From SAR324 cluster bacterium (lineage in GTDB: Bacteria; SAR324; NAC60-12): a stretch of 28,637 nt of DNA. The translations under genes and the position numbers were made by a program. Within the stretch, counting starts at the first letter, position 1; each line of letters opens with the position of its first letter. The notes under the pieces are model-generated. The model was given only the letters and a program-made list of their open reading frames with translations. It searched no databases and was not told the DNA's origin. Shown in pieces: positions 7,623 through 15,546 of this stretch. Where the stretch lies: assembly GCA_022448705.1 (NCBI GenBank), contig JAKUUF010000004.1, positions 1 through 28,637 on the forward strand, written 5' to 3'.

Positions 7623-9029
7623 TCAACTTGAAATCAGTCTTGAAAAGACTTTAAGCAATTCATCAAAGTCTTTCTGAAAAATTGTGCGGAAATCCAGCCA
7701 GACCTGGTCTTCATGTACTCGAGTAATGACTGGTACAGGTTGAGAGCGGAACCATTTTTGTAATTCCAATGCGGACCATTTCGGATGAGTTAATACAAGT
7801 GCTGCGGAGCCTAAATTTAAATCAGGCATAGCCCCCCCTCCAGTTTTTGATTCTGTTTCCCGGATTTCAAGGCTCCACAATGATTTCTCTGTTATATTTA
7901 TCTTCGCCAAAAAGTCCTTTACTTTATCAGAAATTTCTTCAGCAGTCTGTTCCAGAAGAAAAACTGTGGGAACTTGATCAGGCAAAGATTTTATGTCCAT
8001 GTATGCTTCAAGAGTGGCTTCCATCAAAGTTAGAGTTACTTTGTCTAAACGGAAAGTACGGTAAAGGGGACTCTTTCTCAATTTTTGAATGATTCCCGTT
8101 TTCCCAAGTAGAATGCCTGCCTGGATTCCTCCAAGCAGCTTGTCTCCGCTGAAGGCCAGTAAATCTGGAATATAGGAGAGTTCCTGTTCTACGGTTGTAT
8201 ATTCACTCAAACCACTCTGCTGAAACTGATAAAAACTGCCGCTTCCCCAATCGTAGAAGCAGGGAATACCTTTGGAATGTGCCAGTTTGGACAATTTTTC
8301 GACTTTGACAGATTCAGTAAAACCAAGAATTTTATAATTTGACGGATGTACTTTTAATATTGCTGCAGTGTTTTTAGTGAATGCCTTTTCATAATCTGAA
8401 AGACGGCAGCGGTTAGTAGTGCCAACTTCAACCATTTTTACGCCTGCTTCCCTCATAATATCAGGAACGCGAAATGATCCGCCTATTTCTACCAGCTCAC
8501 TCCTTGATACAATTACTTCAGGCAAAAATCCGTCCGGCTGATTTTTTGTTAGGCCCTTGAGCATAAGATAAACTGCCGCAGCATTGTTGTTGACTACCAT
8601 CGCATCCTCTGCTCCGGAGAGAATACGCAGCATCGTCCTGATTCTTGAATCCCTGGTACCCCTTTTCCCTGTTTCCAGATCCAGTTCCAGAGTTGAATAA
8701 GAACATAGTTTTGGCAGAACCTTCATAATCAAATCTTTTGAAAGAGGGGCTCTGCCCAAATTAGTGTGAACAACAATGCCGGTCGCATTTATAGCACTTT
8801 TGATGCTATCAGACCGAATACGGACCTCATCTGCAACACGTTCCATTATCTCAGCATTATTAACAGAAAGTGTTCCGCTATTATCTTTTGAGATTTCCTG
8901 ACGCACTTGATTCAGTACAGAATATACATACTCCCTCACTTGCTTACCGTGAGGAAGTTTTTGTTCCATAAGGAATTTGTCACATTCTGTGATGGAAGGA
9001 ATATTTTTGAAAGATATTGATTGACCCAT
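7623..9029 (-). CDS. selA: L-seryl-tRNA(Sec) selenium transferase
   Basis: PLP enzyme that converts seryl-tRNA(Sec) to selenocysteinyl-tRNA(Sec) with selenophosphate, so the organism probably makes selenoproteins. The 468 residues match the usual bacterial length (E. coli 463). ATGIVVHTNLGRAPLS near residue 84 is the family signature. FYDWGSGSFYQF and LAFSGDKLLGGIQAG surround the PLP lysine Lys297 (E. coli Lys295). VITRVHEDQVWLDFRT closes the C-terminal domain. ATG at 9029 lies 76 bp after the rng stop, and a GC-rich palindromic cluster sits 48-69 bp upstream. Neither selB, selD nor tRNA-Sec is in the window. The frame stays open for 32 codons after the UGA stop, which I regard as chance. Confidence 0.95.
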   Translation of the reverse strand: MGQSISFKNIPSITECDKFLMEQKLPHGKQVREYVYSVLNQVRQEISKDNSGTLSVNNAEIMERVADEVRIRSDSIKSAINATGIVVHTNLGRAPLSKDLIMKVLPKLCSYSTLELDLETGKRGTRDSRIRTMLRILSGAEDAMVVNNNAAAVYLMLKGLTKNQPDGFLPEVIVSRSELVEIGGSFRVPDIMREAGVKMVEVGTTNRCRLSDYEKAFTKNTAAILKVHPSNYKILGFTESVKVEKLSKLAHSKGIPCFYDWGSGSFYQFQQSGLSEYTTVEQELSYIPDLLAFSGDKLLGGIQAGILLGKTGIIQKLRKSPLYRTFRLDKVTLTLMEATLEAYMDIKSLPDQVPTVFLLEQTAEEISDKVKDFLAKINITEKSLWSLEIRETESKTGGGAMPDLNLGSAALVLTHPKWSALELQKWFRSQPVPVITRVHEDQVWLDFRTIFQKDFDELLKVFSRLISS

Positions 9030-9076
9030 GATAGTTATTTAATCAGTGGGTTATGAATTAGTAAAAATAATTTTCA

Positions 9077-9098
9077 GGGTCCCCGATCGGGTATACCC
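9077..9098. repeat. Overlapping palindromes between rng and selA
   Basis: Two perfect 10-bp palindromes, CCCGATCGGG (9082-9091) and GGGTATACCC (9089-9098), share three bases. GGGT at 9077-9080 can also pair with ACCC at 9095-9098. The cluster is strikingly GC-rich for this DNA. It may form an RNA hairpin after rng, acting as an attenuator, processing site or weak terminator, or it may be an operator for selA. Confidence 0.4.
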
Positions 9099-9105
9099 AG
9101 CAAGT

Positions 9106-11541
9106 TCAGCTCTTAGTTGTGTTTACTGTCTTATTCCTTGGTTTTGTTGCCTGGTTTGATTTCGATGCATTAACTTTTTCTTTATTTCTGGAAGCTGGTT
9201 TTTTTGATTTCTGCGGTGCTTTTTTTGCTACAGTCCCTTCTTTCTTCAAATTTTTTGATTTTGTGCCTGAACTGAGTTTGGATTCGGATTGTGATTTTAC
9301 AGTTTTTTCTTTCTTTACCTCATCATGTACATTTGATTCATCAGCAGCCGATTTGTTTTTAATTGATTTTATTTGAGTTTTTTTGGTGGACTTTTTAGCT
9401 GTTTTTGCTTTAGATTTTTGTGATTTAGAACTTTTTTCTGCAGGTTTTTTTAATGAAAGTTCTTTTGCTTCAATTAATTCTTTATCTGCTAAATGCACAC
9501 TACTATACATATTTGTTTCAGCAAAATTTTCTTTGGAAATTGTTTCATCAGAATTTTTGCTGATATTATTTTCAGTGGAATTTTCACCATGCAGGTGAAC
9601 ACTGCTGAAAATTGATTTTTCAGATTTTGTGTTTTCTCCCAATGAATATTCCGTATCTGATGATTTATTTCCCTTTGAATCATGTTTTGCCAAAGGTTCA
9701 TGCACACTCATATATAGAACACCACTTGAGACTTCAGTTGAAGCTGGTTTTTTTTCAATTTGATTAATTTTTTTGTTTTCTTCACTATCAGATATTATTT
9801 TCTGCTTAGACGTTCCTATTTTTTCCTGCACATTTTTAAATTTTTTATCCAAATTTGTTTTTCCTGTTTTCTGGGCTTTTGCGGATTTTTTTTCAACCAC
9901 TTCAGTTTTTGACTTTAAATCATCTTCTTCAACTGCATTTACTTGTTCTTCAATAATATTTTTGTCTGGAATTTCAGGTTCAGAGAGTGCGAGATCATTT
10001 TTATCAGTCTCTTTTTTGCTCCTCCCCTTTTTCCTGGCAGGTTTTTCATCCCGCATATCTGCAGCAGATATAGGAACTGAAGTTCGCTTTTCTTCCCCGT
10101 TCTGCTCTTTGATTGTTATTTCCATTTCTGGAATTTCTTCAGCACCAAGCTGCAGATCAGGGGTAATGGAAATTTGGACTCCAAAATCAGTTTCCATTTG
10201 AGTTAATCGCTGCCTTTTCACATTCAGAAGGTGAGTTGCTAGTTCCAGAGGCAAGCGTAAATGTACCTGCAACACTTTCTGATCGATCACAGAGTCGTGA
10301 ATTTTTCGCAATATTCGGTTTGCTATAGTCAAAACAGTAGAATTAAGTGACAAGGCTGCAGAAATACGCTGTCGACTTAATTCCATCAAACCAAATTTTG
10401 AGATGCTGCTTACGGAAGTTTTTGATTTATCGGCAGCAAGTTCTTCTTCCATTTTTTGTTCAACGGCAAGACGATTTTTAGAATTTTCCATATCTATAAA
10501 ATCCACCACAATTAGCCCTCCCATGTTTCTTAAGCGCAACTGCCGGGACACTTCTTCTGCAGCTTCCATATTAGTTCTAAAAGCAGTACTTTCTATATTT
10601 TTCTCTTGCGCTGATCTTCCTGAATTAACATCGATTGCCACAAGTGCTTCTGTCTGCGTAATGATGATTGAACCTCCAGATGAAAGAGGAACTTTGTTTT
10701 GGTGCAGCACTTCTATTTGTTCTTCAATTTCATATGAAGCAAAAAGTGATTTTTCTCCAAGATAAAGCTGCAGTTTTTTTTGATCTTTTGGTATTTGAGC
10801 TTGAAAAAATTCTAAGACATGCTGAAACGCGATTGGCTCATCAATCACTACTTCTGCAACATCATCATGGTAGAAATCCCTGATCATCCGCACAATCGCG
10901 TCTTCTTCCTGGTAAAGTAATCCTGGAATTGACTGATCATCATGATCACTCTTAATCTCATTCCAGGTACGACGTAAATTTGTGAAGTCTCGTTTCAATT
11001 CCGTAAGTGATCTGTCAACACCAACAGTACGGATTATGGCTGATGCATCTTCACTCCCAAGTCCTTTAAGCAAGTGCCTCAGGCGTGTTCGCTGCTCCTC
11101 ATCTTCAATTTTTCTGGAAACTCCTCCTCTATCACTGTCCGGCATGTATACAATGAAACGTCCTGCAAGAGAAATATTTGTGGTTAATGTTGCTCCTTTG
11201 TGAGCAATTTCATCTTTGATCACCTGAACGAGAATTTTCTGCCCAGGTTTTAAAACTTGTGAAATAGAAGGTTTCCCTCGTCCTTGCCGATTTGGTTTAT
11301 ATACTTGGAAATTGATATCTGAAAGTGAAAGGAAACCATGGCGTGCTTCACCATAGTTGATAAATGCGGCCTGGAAAGAAGGCTGTACTTTTATAACTTT
11401 GCCGCAATAGATATTCCCGACTTTTTGGGAACGATGTGTTTGTTCTATGTGTAGATTTTCGAGTTTTGAGCCATTGATAAAGGCGATCCTTGTCTCATCA
11501 TCTTCGACATTGATAAGAATCTTTTGATCTTTGTTTGTCAT
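9106..11541 (-). CDS. rng: Ribonuclease E/G family endoribonuclease with long lysine-rich tail
   Basis: Endoribonuclease for mRNA decay and rRNA/tRNA processing, 811 residues from ATG 11541. That start has GGGAA 6 bp upstream and fits the family N-terminus better than the TTG at 11565. An S1 RNA-binding domain lies at about 30-125. The catalytic aspartates are in VAIDVNSG (Asp304) and GGLIVVDFIDM (Asp347), 43 residues apart as in E. coli RNase E (Asp303/Asp346). After FGLMELSRQR, where the family normally has the CPxC zinc-link, the protein reads SLNSTVLTIANR with no cysteine. From about residue 500 to the end it is low-complexity, rich in Lys, Ser, Glu and Thr, with three SVH repeats, like a disordered degradosome scaffold. 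An E-type tail on a G-like body makes the rng/rne choice uncertain. selA lies downstream. Confidence 0.93.
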   Translation of the reverse strand: MTNKDQKILINVEDDETRIAFINGSKLENLHIEQTHRSQKVGNIYCGKVIKVQPSFQAAFINYGEARHGFLSLSDINFQVYKPNRQGRGKPSISQVLKPGQKILVQVIKDEIAHKGATLTTNISLAGRFIVYMPDSDRGGVSRKIEDEEQRTRLRHLLKGLGSEDASAIIRTVGVDRSLTELKRDFTNLRRTWNEIKSDHDDQSIPGLLYQEEDAIVRMIRDFYHDDVAEVVIDEPIAFQHVLEFFQAQIPKDQKKLQLYLGEKSLFASYEIEEQIEVLHQNKVPLSSGGSIIITQTEALVAIDVNSGRSAQEKNIESTAFRTNMEAAEEVSRQLRLRNMGGLIVVDFIDMENSKNRLAVEQKMEEELAADKSKTSVSSISKFGLMELSRQRISAALSLNSTVLTIANRILRKIHDSVIDQKVLQVHLRLPLELATHLLNVKRQRLTQMETDFGVQISITPDLQLGAEEIPEMEITIKEQNGEEKRTSVPISAADMRDEKPARKKGRSKKETDKNDLALSEPEIPDKNIIEEQVNAVEEDDLKSKTEVVEKKSAKAQKTGKTNLDKKFKNVQEKIGTSKQKIISDSEENKKINQIEKKPASTEVSSGVLYMSVHEPLAKHDSKGNKSSDTEYSLGENTKSEKSIFSSVHLHGENSTENNISKNSDETISKENFAETNMYSSVHLADKELIEAKELSLKKPAEKSSKSQKSKAKTAKKSTKKTQIKSIKNKSAADESNVHDEVKKEKTVKSQSESKLSSGTKSKNLKKEGTVAKKAPQKSKKPASRNKEKVNASKSNQATKPRNKTVNTTKS

Positions 11542-11721
11542 TGTTTTTCCCGATTTTTGATTCAATAAAATCAGGATGTTCTGCCAACATAATTTTTGAT
11601 TTTCAGATTAGGATTTTTTAAAAGCTGTTGGTAAAGTGATATTCAATAAAAGGTTCATTCAGCCAATCACTTTTGCCAGCGAATCTATTCAAATAATAAT
11701 ATCAATCAGCAATCTTTAATC

Positions 11722-11763
11722 AGAAAAATGTCACCCTCTATTTTTCTTCCAGTCCAGGGTGAT
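11722..11763 (-). terminator. Rho-independent terminator after xseB
   Basis: In minus-strand reading TCACCCT (11762-11756) pairs with AGGGTGA (11737-11731) across an 18-base loop. It is followed by CATTTTTCTG. It lies about 32 bp beyond the xseB stop and would end the mnmA-aroK-xseB transcript before rng. The long loop lowers confidence. Confidence 0.55.
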
Positions 11764-11794
11764 CAGAACATCTCTGAAATAATATTTTTAACTT

Positions 11795-12052
11795 TTAGTT
11801 ATTCGTTAAAGGCTTGTTCGATTTTTCTGGTACAAACTCTTTTTGCTCGTACTCACCATTTTCATTCTTTAAAATTGTCTCAATACGCTGACCTGCGTTA
11901 TCAAGAAACTTTTTACATTCCCTGCTCCAGTGGACCCCCGATTCAAAAGTTGTTAAGGCCTCATTTAGAGGAATTGTTCCTTCTTCAAGCTTTTCAACAG
12001 TTTCCTCAAGTTTTTTCAGGGCAGATTCAAAGGTTTCGGTCTTTGTCTTCAT
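11795..12052 (-). CDS. xseB: Exodeoxyribonuclease VII small subunit
   Basis: Small subunit of exonuclease VII, the single-strand DNA exonuclease made of one XseA and several XseB chains. The 85-residue length and the helical signature FESALKKLEETVEKLEEG, then PLNEALTTFESGV and LDNAGQRIE, are diagnostic. The ATG at 12052 lies inside the end of aroK, a 26-bp overlap in another frame, so translation is likely coupled. The C-terminal tail from about residue 66 is charged and variable, as usual. The xseA gene is not in the window, nor are the ispA/dxs genes that often follow xseB. Confidence 0.92.
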   Translation of the reverse strand: MKTKTETFESALKKLEETVEKLEEGTIPLNEALTTFESGVHWSRECKKFLDNAGQRIETILKNENGEYEQKEFVPEKSNKPLTNN

Positions 12053-12548
12053 TACTAAGTTTTCGAACTATTTCTGAAGCAATTTGTTGTGGAGTTTGTT
12101 GACCTGTATCTATGATACACTCAGCCTTTTCATAGAGCAAGCTTCGATCTTTGAACATCTCTTCCAGAGCTGTATCAGCGTCTTTATTCTTCAATAAAGG
12201 ACGGTTTTTGACCTTTTTTAGTCGCTGTAGCAATTCTTTCTTGGGTACTTTCAAATATACTTGCCTGCCAATTTGCTTGAGTATACTTTGATTATATTCT
12301 CGCAATATTATTCCACCACCAGTTGAAATCACCGAATTTTGAACATTTTTCAACTTTTCCAAAACTTTTGTTTCCATATCCCGAAAACACTCTTCACCCC
12401 CATACTTAAAGATATCTTCGACACTGCAGCCCTGATCTTCTTCTATTTCCATGTCGGTATCAATGAAATTGTAGTCCAGCAATTTTGCCACTTTGCGGCC
12501 AATTGTTGTCTTACCTGCACACATGAAACCTGTTAAAACAATGTTCAT
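12027..12548 (-). CDS. aroK: Shikimate kinase
   Basis: Phosphorylates shikimate at the 3-hydroxyl with ATP in aromatic amino acid synthesis. 173 residues from ATG 12548. A TTG at 12560 would add four residues; neither start has a clear ribosome site, and the ATG gives the standard family start. Walker A is GFMCAGKTT at 7-15. Shikimate-binding residues are in FIDTDMEIE (Asp32) and CFRDME (Arg56), and STGGG lies at 75-79. The lid carries KNRPLL with its arginine. It follows mnmA by 24 bp and overlaps xseB by 26 bp, consistent with one transcript. Confidence 0.94.
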   Translation of the reverse strand: MNIVLTGFMCAGKTTIGRKVAKLLDYNFIDTDMEIEEDQGCSVEDIFKYGGEECFRDMETKVLEKLKNVQNSVISTGGGIILREYNQSILKQIGRQVYLKVPKKELLQRLKKVKNRPLLKNKDADTALEEMFKDRSLLYEKAECIIDTGQQTPQQIASEIVRKLSNEDKDRNL

Positions 12549-12572
12549 AATTTGATACAAAAATTAAAAAGT

Positions 12573-13646
12573 TTAGTTTGAATAATCGATCTTGCCACCG
12601 CCCAATAGAATATCATCCTGGTAAAAAACTGCTGCTTGGCCTGGAGTTACAGCCCGTTCAGGGTTTTCAAGTTCCAAACGAACCTTATTACCGGATACAG
12701 GAATCAAGGTAGCAGTTGCACCATGATGTGCAGACCGTAGTTTTACAGATGCACTTATAGGGGTTTCCGGTGCAGAAATAGATACCCAGTTCACACTCGA
12801 AACGGATATTGTTTTTGAATACAAATCGTCTTCTTTGCCTAGTACAATCCTGTTCTGTTCTTTGTCAATTTTTACAACATAATATGGAGTGGTATCATTG
12901 AGACCTAGCCCCCTGCGCTGTCCAATTGTGTAGAATGGCAAGCCTTTGTGCTCTCCCAAAACTTCTCCGGATATACTTGTAAATTCTCCGGGCAAAGGAG
13001 TTTCATTCAGTTCATTCTTTAAAAATTTCCTGTAATCTTTTGGCACGAAACAGACTTCCTGACTGTCAGGTTTGTCTGCAGTAGATAGTTTCAGTTTTCT
13101 TGCAATTTTCCTTACTTCGGTTTTCGTCAGCTCTGACAGAGGAAACATCAATCGCGGCAGATCTCCCGACGGAATTCCATGTAGAAAATAAGTTTGGTCT
13201 TTACGTAAATCCTGAGGACGAGATAATTGTGTGCTGCCTGTATCAGGATTTGAACAAATCCTTGCATAGTGGCCTGTTGCCAAGTGTTCACAATCCAATT
13301 CAGCTGCTTTCTTCAAAAGTAAAGAGCTTTTAATTTTTTTATTACACATTACGCAGGGATTTGGAGTGTTCCCACTTGAATAGCCCTCAATGAAGTAATT
13401 TATTACCGTTTCTCGAAATTCTTGCTGATAATCAAGTGCATAGAATGGAATTCCTAACCGATGACATGCCAATCTCGCATCAAGTGTTTCGTCAATTGAA
13501 CAGCAGCTTTTATTTCGTATTTCATTTTCGGGACCGCGATAGAGCTTCATGTGCAGTCCAATAACTTCATAACCCTTATCCTTCAGCAGAGCTGCCGCAA
13601 CAGAAGAGTCTACACCACCGCTCATTGCTATTGCTACGCGTGCCAT
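12573..13646 (-). CDS. mnmA: tRNA-specific 2-thiouridylase MnmA
   Basis: Adds sulfur to U34 of tRNA-Lys, -Glu and -Gln, using ATP and a sulfur relay. The PP-loop SGGVDSS lies at 9-15. The catalytic cysteine of CVMCNKKIK is Cys101 (E. coli Cys102), and the second cysteine is Cys199 in PDSQEVCF, exactly the E. coli number. TGHYAR and GQRRGLGL are also typical. The 357-residue length is normal. It is the second gene of a likely unit headed by the small secreted protein at 13705-14256, with a 58-bp gap, and precedes aroK. Confidence 0.96.
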   Translation of the reverse strand: MARVAIAMSGGVDSSVAAALLKDKGYEVIGLHMKLYRGPENEIRNKSCCSIDETLDARLACHRLGIPFYALDYQQEFRETVINYFIEGYSSGNTPNPCVMCNKKIKSSLLLKKAAELDCEHLATGHYARICSNPDTGSTQLSRPQDLRKDQTYFLHGIPSGDLPRLMFPLSELTKTEVRKIARKLKLSTADKPDSQEVCFVPKDYRKFLKNELNETPLPGEFTSISGEVLGEHKGLPFYTIGQRRGLGLNDTTPYYVVKIDKEQNRIVLGKEDDLYSKTISVSSVNWVSISAPETPISASVKLRSAHHGATATLIPVSGNKVRLELENPERAVTPGQAAVFYQDDILLGGGKIDYSN

Positions 13647-13704
13647 ATATTTTGCATTGATTTTAAAGAGTCTTCAGGAAACTAAATTATCAGACTTAAA
13701 ATGA

Positions 13705-14256
13705 TCAGCGGCTAGTAGAAGCAAGAAATTGTTGGAGGTAAGCGGAATAATCACTATGTACGCCACTGTATCCTGCGTGCTGACCTCTCATTTTTTGGAG
13801 GCGCTTATAACTTGCGAGGTATTTTTTATTATACCTTTCGTTGTATTCTTTCATTTCTTTATTTTGTTTTTCCCGATCTTTGAACTTTTGCTCTTCAAAT
13901 GCCAAATTTGCAGAAGACTTATTTTTTTCATAAAGAATGTTTGACTTGGTAATTTCCGTTATCATTGCCATGGCTTCTCTACCAATATTTTCTTGATCAG
14001 AAGAAGCAAGGGCTTGGTTAACTTTTTTTGTATGATCAACAAATTCCGATACCATTTCAGGCTTTAAAACTAAAGGTTTTTTTGAATTAGTAGCATTATT
14101 GCCTCGAGAAATAAATTTATCTGAACCAGCATTGACATTATCTGTTTGGGCAAAAACATAAGGAACGAAACTCATGCATAACCAGCAAAAAAATGAAACA
14201 CATAAAAACCTGCAGGTGAGGAAGATTTTTGTCAGTCTTATTCTACCAATACTCAT
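13705..14256 (-). CDS. Small secreted protein, function unknown
   Basis: I do not recognise this 183-residue protein. It opens with a basic stretch, a hydrophobic core (FLCVSFFCWLCMSFVPYVFA) and a probable cleavage after VFA at about residue 36, so it should be exported. The mature part has a polar linker, then a charged helical stretch at about 100-155 (EEQKFKDREKQNKEMKEYNE) that could be a coiled coil, and a Tyr/Ser-rich end (GYSGVHSDYSAYLQQF). No lipobox cysteine is at the cleavage point. Its first 83 bp lie antisense to the start of the divergent gene at 14174. It is upstream of mnmA by 58 bp. The signal peptide and length support a real gene. Confidence 0.65.
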   Translation of the reverse strand: MSIGRIRLTKIFLTCRFLCVSFFCWLCMSFVPYVFAQTDNVNAGSDKFISRGNNATNSKKPLVLKPEMVSEFVDHTKKVNQALASSDQENIGREAMAMITEITKSNILYEKNKSSANLAFEEQKFKDREKQNKEMKEYNERYNKKYLASYKRLQKMRGQHAGYSGVHSDYSAYLQQFLASTSR

Positions 14257-14599
14257 TTTCTGTACTATTTGTTTAAATCCATTTTCTAATTTATTTGCTC
14301 AAAAACTAACACCTGAATTAATTGCCTGTTACCAATCTGCACAAGCCCGTTATGAGTGTTTTATGAAACAGAGGGAAGGCGAACTGGAAAGAGCTAAAGC
14401 AATTGATGCTTTACGTCGTTCTATTCTTGAAGCAAAAGAAGAACTTCGTTTCGAGTTAGTCAATCTTGAAAAAAAACAACGTGTAAAAGAAAGAAAAGAA
14501 ATGATGAAACAGGTTGAAATATCCCGCTCAAGAAATATTTCTCATAAAGGAGAAAAGTATTCTATAAATTTTGGATACGTTATTGAAGCAAGTCCTTAA
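14174..14599 (+). CDS. Small secreted helical protein, function unknown
   Basis: Unrecognised 141-residue product, one of few plus-strand genes before 25 kb. From ATG 14174 it has a polar lead and then the signal peptide RKIFVSLILPILIFC with cleavage near LFAQ. A GTG at 14216, immediately before RKIF, would give a compact signal peptide and may be the true start; neither start has a strong ribosome site. The mature part is almost all charged helix (LRRSILEAKEELRFELVNLE) followed by a basic stretch. Its 5' end is antisense to the 5' end of the minus-strand secreted gene, so the two promoters must each lie inside the other gene. It could be an accidental antisense frame, but the export signal followed by amphipathic helix argues for coding. 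Confidence 0.58.
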   Translation: MHNQQKNETHKNLQVRKIFVSLILPILIFCTICLNPFSNLFAQKLTPELIACYQSAQARYECFMKQREGELERAKAIDALRRSILEAKEELRFELVNLEKKQRVKERKEMMKQVEISRSRNISHKGEKYSINFGYVIEASP

Positions 14600-14787
14600 G
14601 CAAACTTACCAAAAGTTGATTTAAGTAATGTAATTCTTCATTCTTCTATGTATCGATCAGCTGTAAATCTACACTATTATTTGCAAACTTTCAATGTTTT
14701 TAGATTGTAATTTATGCAGTTATTCAATTAGTACGTTACAAATTAAGAAAAAAATTTAAAAATAATCTTTTTACTTAACTGAATATA

Positions 14788-15489
14788 TTAAGAAAATTTT
14801 AAAGGGAACCGATCTTCTTTAACAATAAGGTGTGTTCCGGAATCATCAAGATGATCTAGCAGCCAAAACCGAGGTGAATCTGCAAGCAACACTTCACCAA
14901 AATTTTCAGTTTGAACAAAACATCTTTCATTTTTGTCCATTCGAAAACTATTGAGATAAATCAAATCTGACTTGTTGTTGTTTAATTGCAGCATGATTCC
15001 TTCTGAAACAGAGTCTATTGCTAATGCCAGCATTGGTGTTATGGCACATTCTAGATAGCATTTATCCCAACGGGCATCACTCCAGTATTCAACAAAATAA
15101 CGGCCTGTTAACTCTTCAAAATAAAGATTTGATTTGAAAAGAGATAATACCTTTCCAGTTATTCTTTTATTCCTTAAACTCCATTGTTGTTTTTGGTCTA
15201 CATTGATGAAATCATAGTGGAACTGCAAAGCAAGCTCCTTCGAAAATCTTTCTCCTTGTTTAATTTCCCGTGAAATGGGGATGGGAAAATACATCCCTTT
15301 TGGCAGTTCATTCTCAAACTTTGGGAAATATTCTTCCAACACTTTCATAACAGTTTCCCCCAGCAATCCTGAAGATTTTATTGTTTGTTGCTGCTCAGAA
15401 ATCTGCGGATTCAGAAAACGATTTTCCCAGAGAAACATCATTATCATTCCACGTTCAGAAAACCATGCTATACGTTGCTCAAATGTCAT
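14788..15489 (-). CDS. Conserved-looking cytoplasmic protein, function unknown
   Basis: I do not recognise this 233-residue protein. It has no signal peptide or membrane segment. It is rich in aromatics (Phe, Tyr, Trp) with alternating beta-like stretches such as GRYFVEYWSDARWDKCYLE and LIYLNSFRMDKNERCFVQT, and ends LIVKEDRFPLKFS. The composition suggests a compact mixed alpha/beta fold. The ATG at 15489 is 57 bp after the beta-lactamase-like gene stop, so it may be cotranscribed with it. It converges on the plus-strand gene ending at 14599; the 188 bp between them are very AT-rich with no convincing terminator. Confidence 0.68.
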   Translation of the reverse strand: MTFEQRIAWFSERGMIMMFLWENRFLNPQISEQQQTIKSSGLLGETVMKVLEEYFPKFENELPKGMYFPIPISREIKQGERFSKELALQFHYDFINVDQKQQWSLRNKRITGKVLSLFKSNLYFEELTGRYFVEYWSDARWDKCYLECAITPMLALAIDSVSEGIMLQLNNNKSDLIYLNSFRMDKNERCFVQTENFGEVLLADSPRFWLLDHLDDSGTHLIVKEDRFPLKFS

Positions 15490-15546
15490 AAATAATTGGT
15501 AATTTCAATATGTGTAGCAGAGCATAATGATGGGAAATTATCATGA

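Noticed and set aside
7524..7625. selA UGA stop followed by 32 open codons, as if selenocysteine read-through
   Set aside because: SelA is already full length (468 residues), the extension is hydrophobic without family match, and a run of this length is not rare by chance. No SECIS-like hairpin was recognised after the UGA.
9119..10201. Several plus-strand frames rich in Phe and Ser
   Set aside because: They are antisense shadows of the Lys/Glu/Ser-rich RNase E/G tail.
11728..12102. 124-codon plus-strand frame
   Set aside because: It is antisense to xseB and the end of aroK, both firmly identified.
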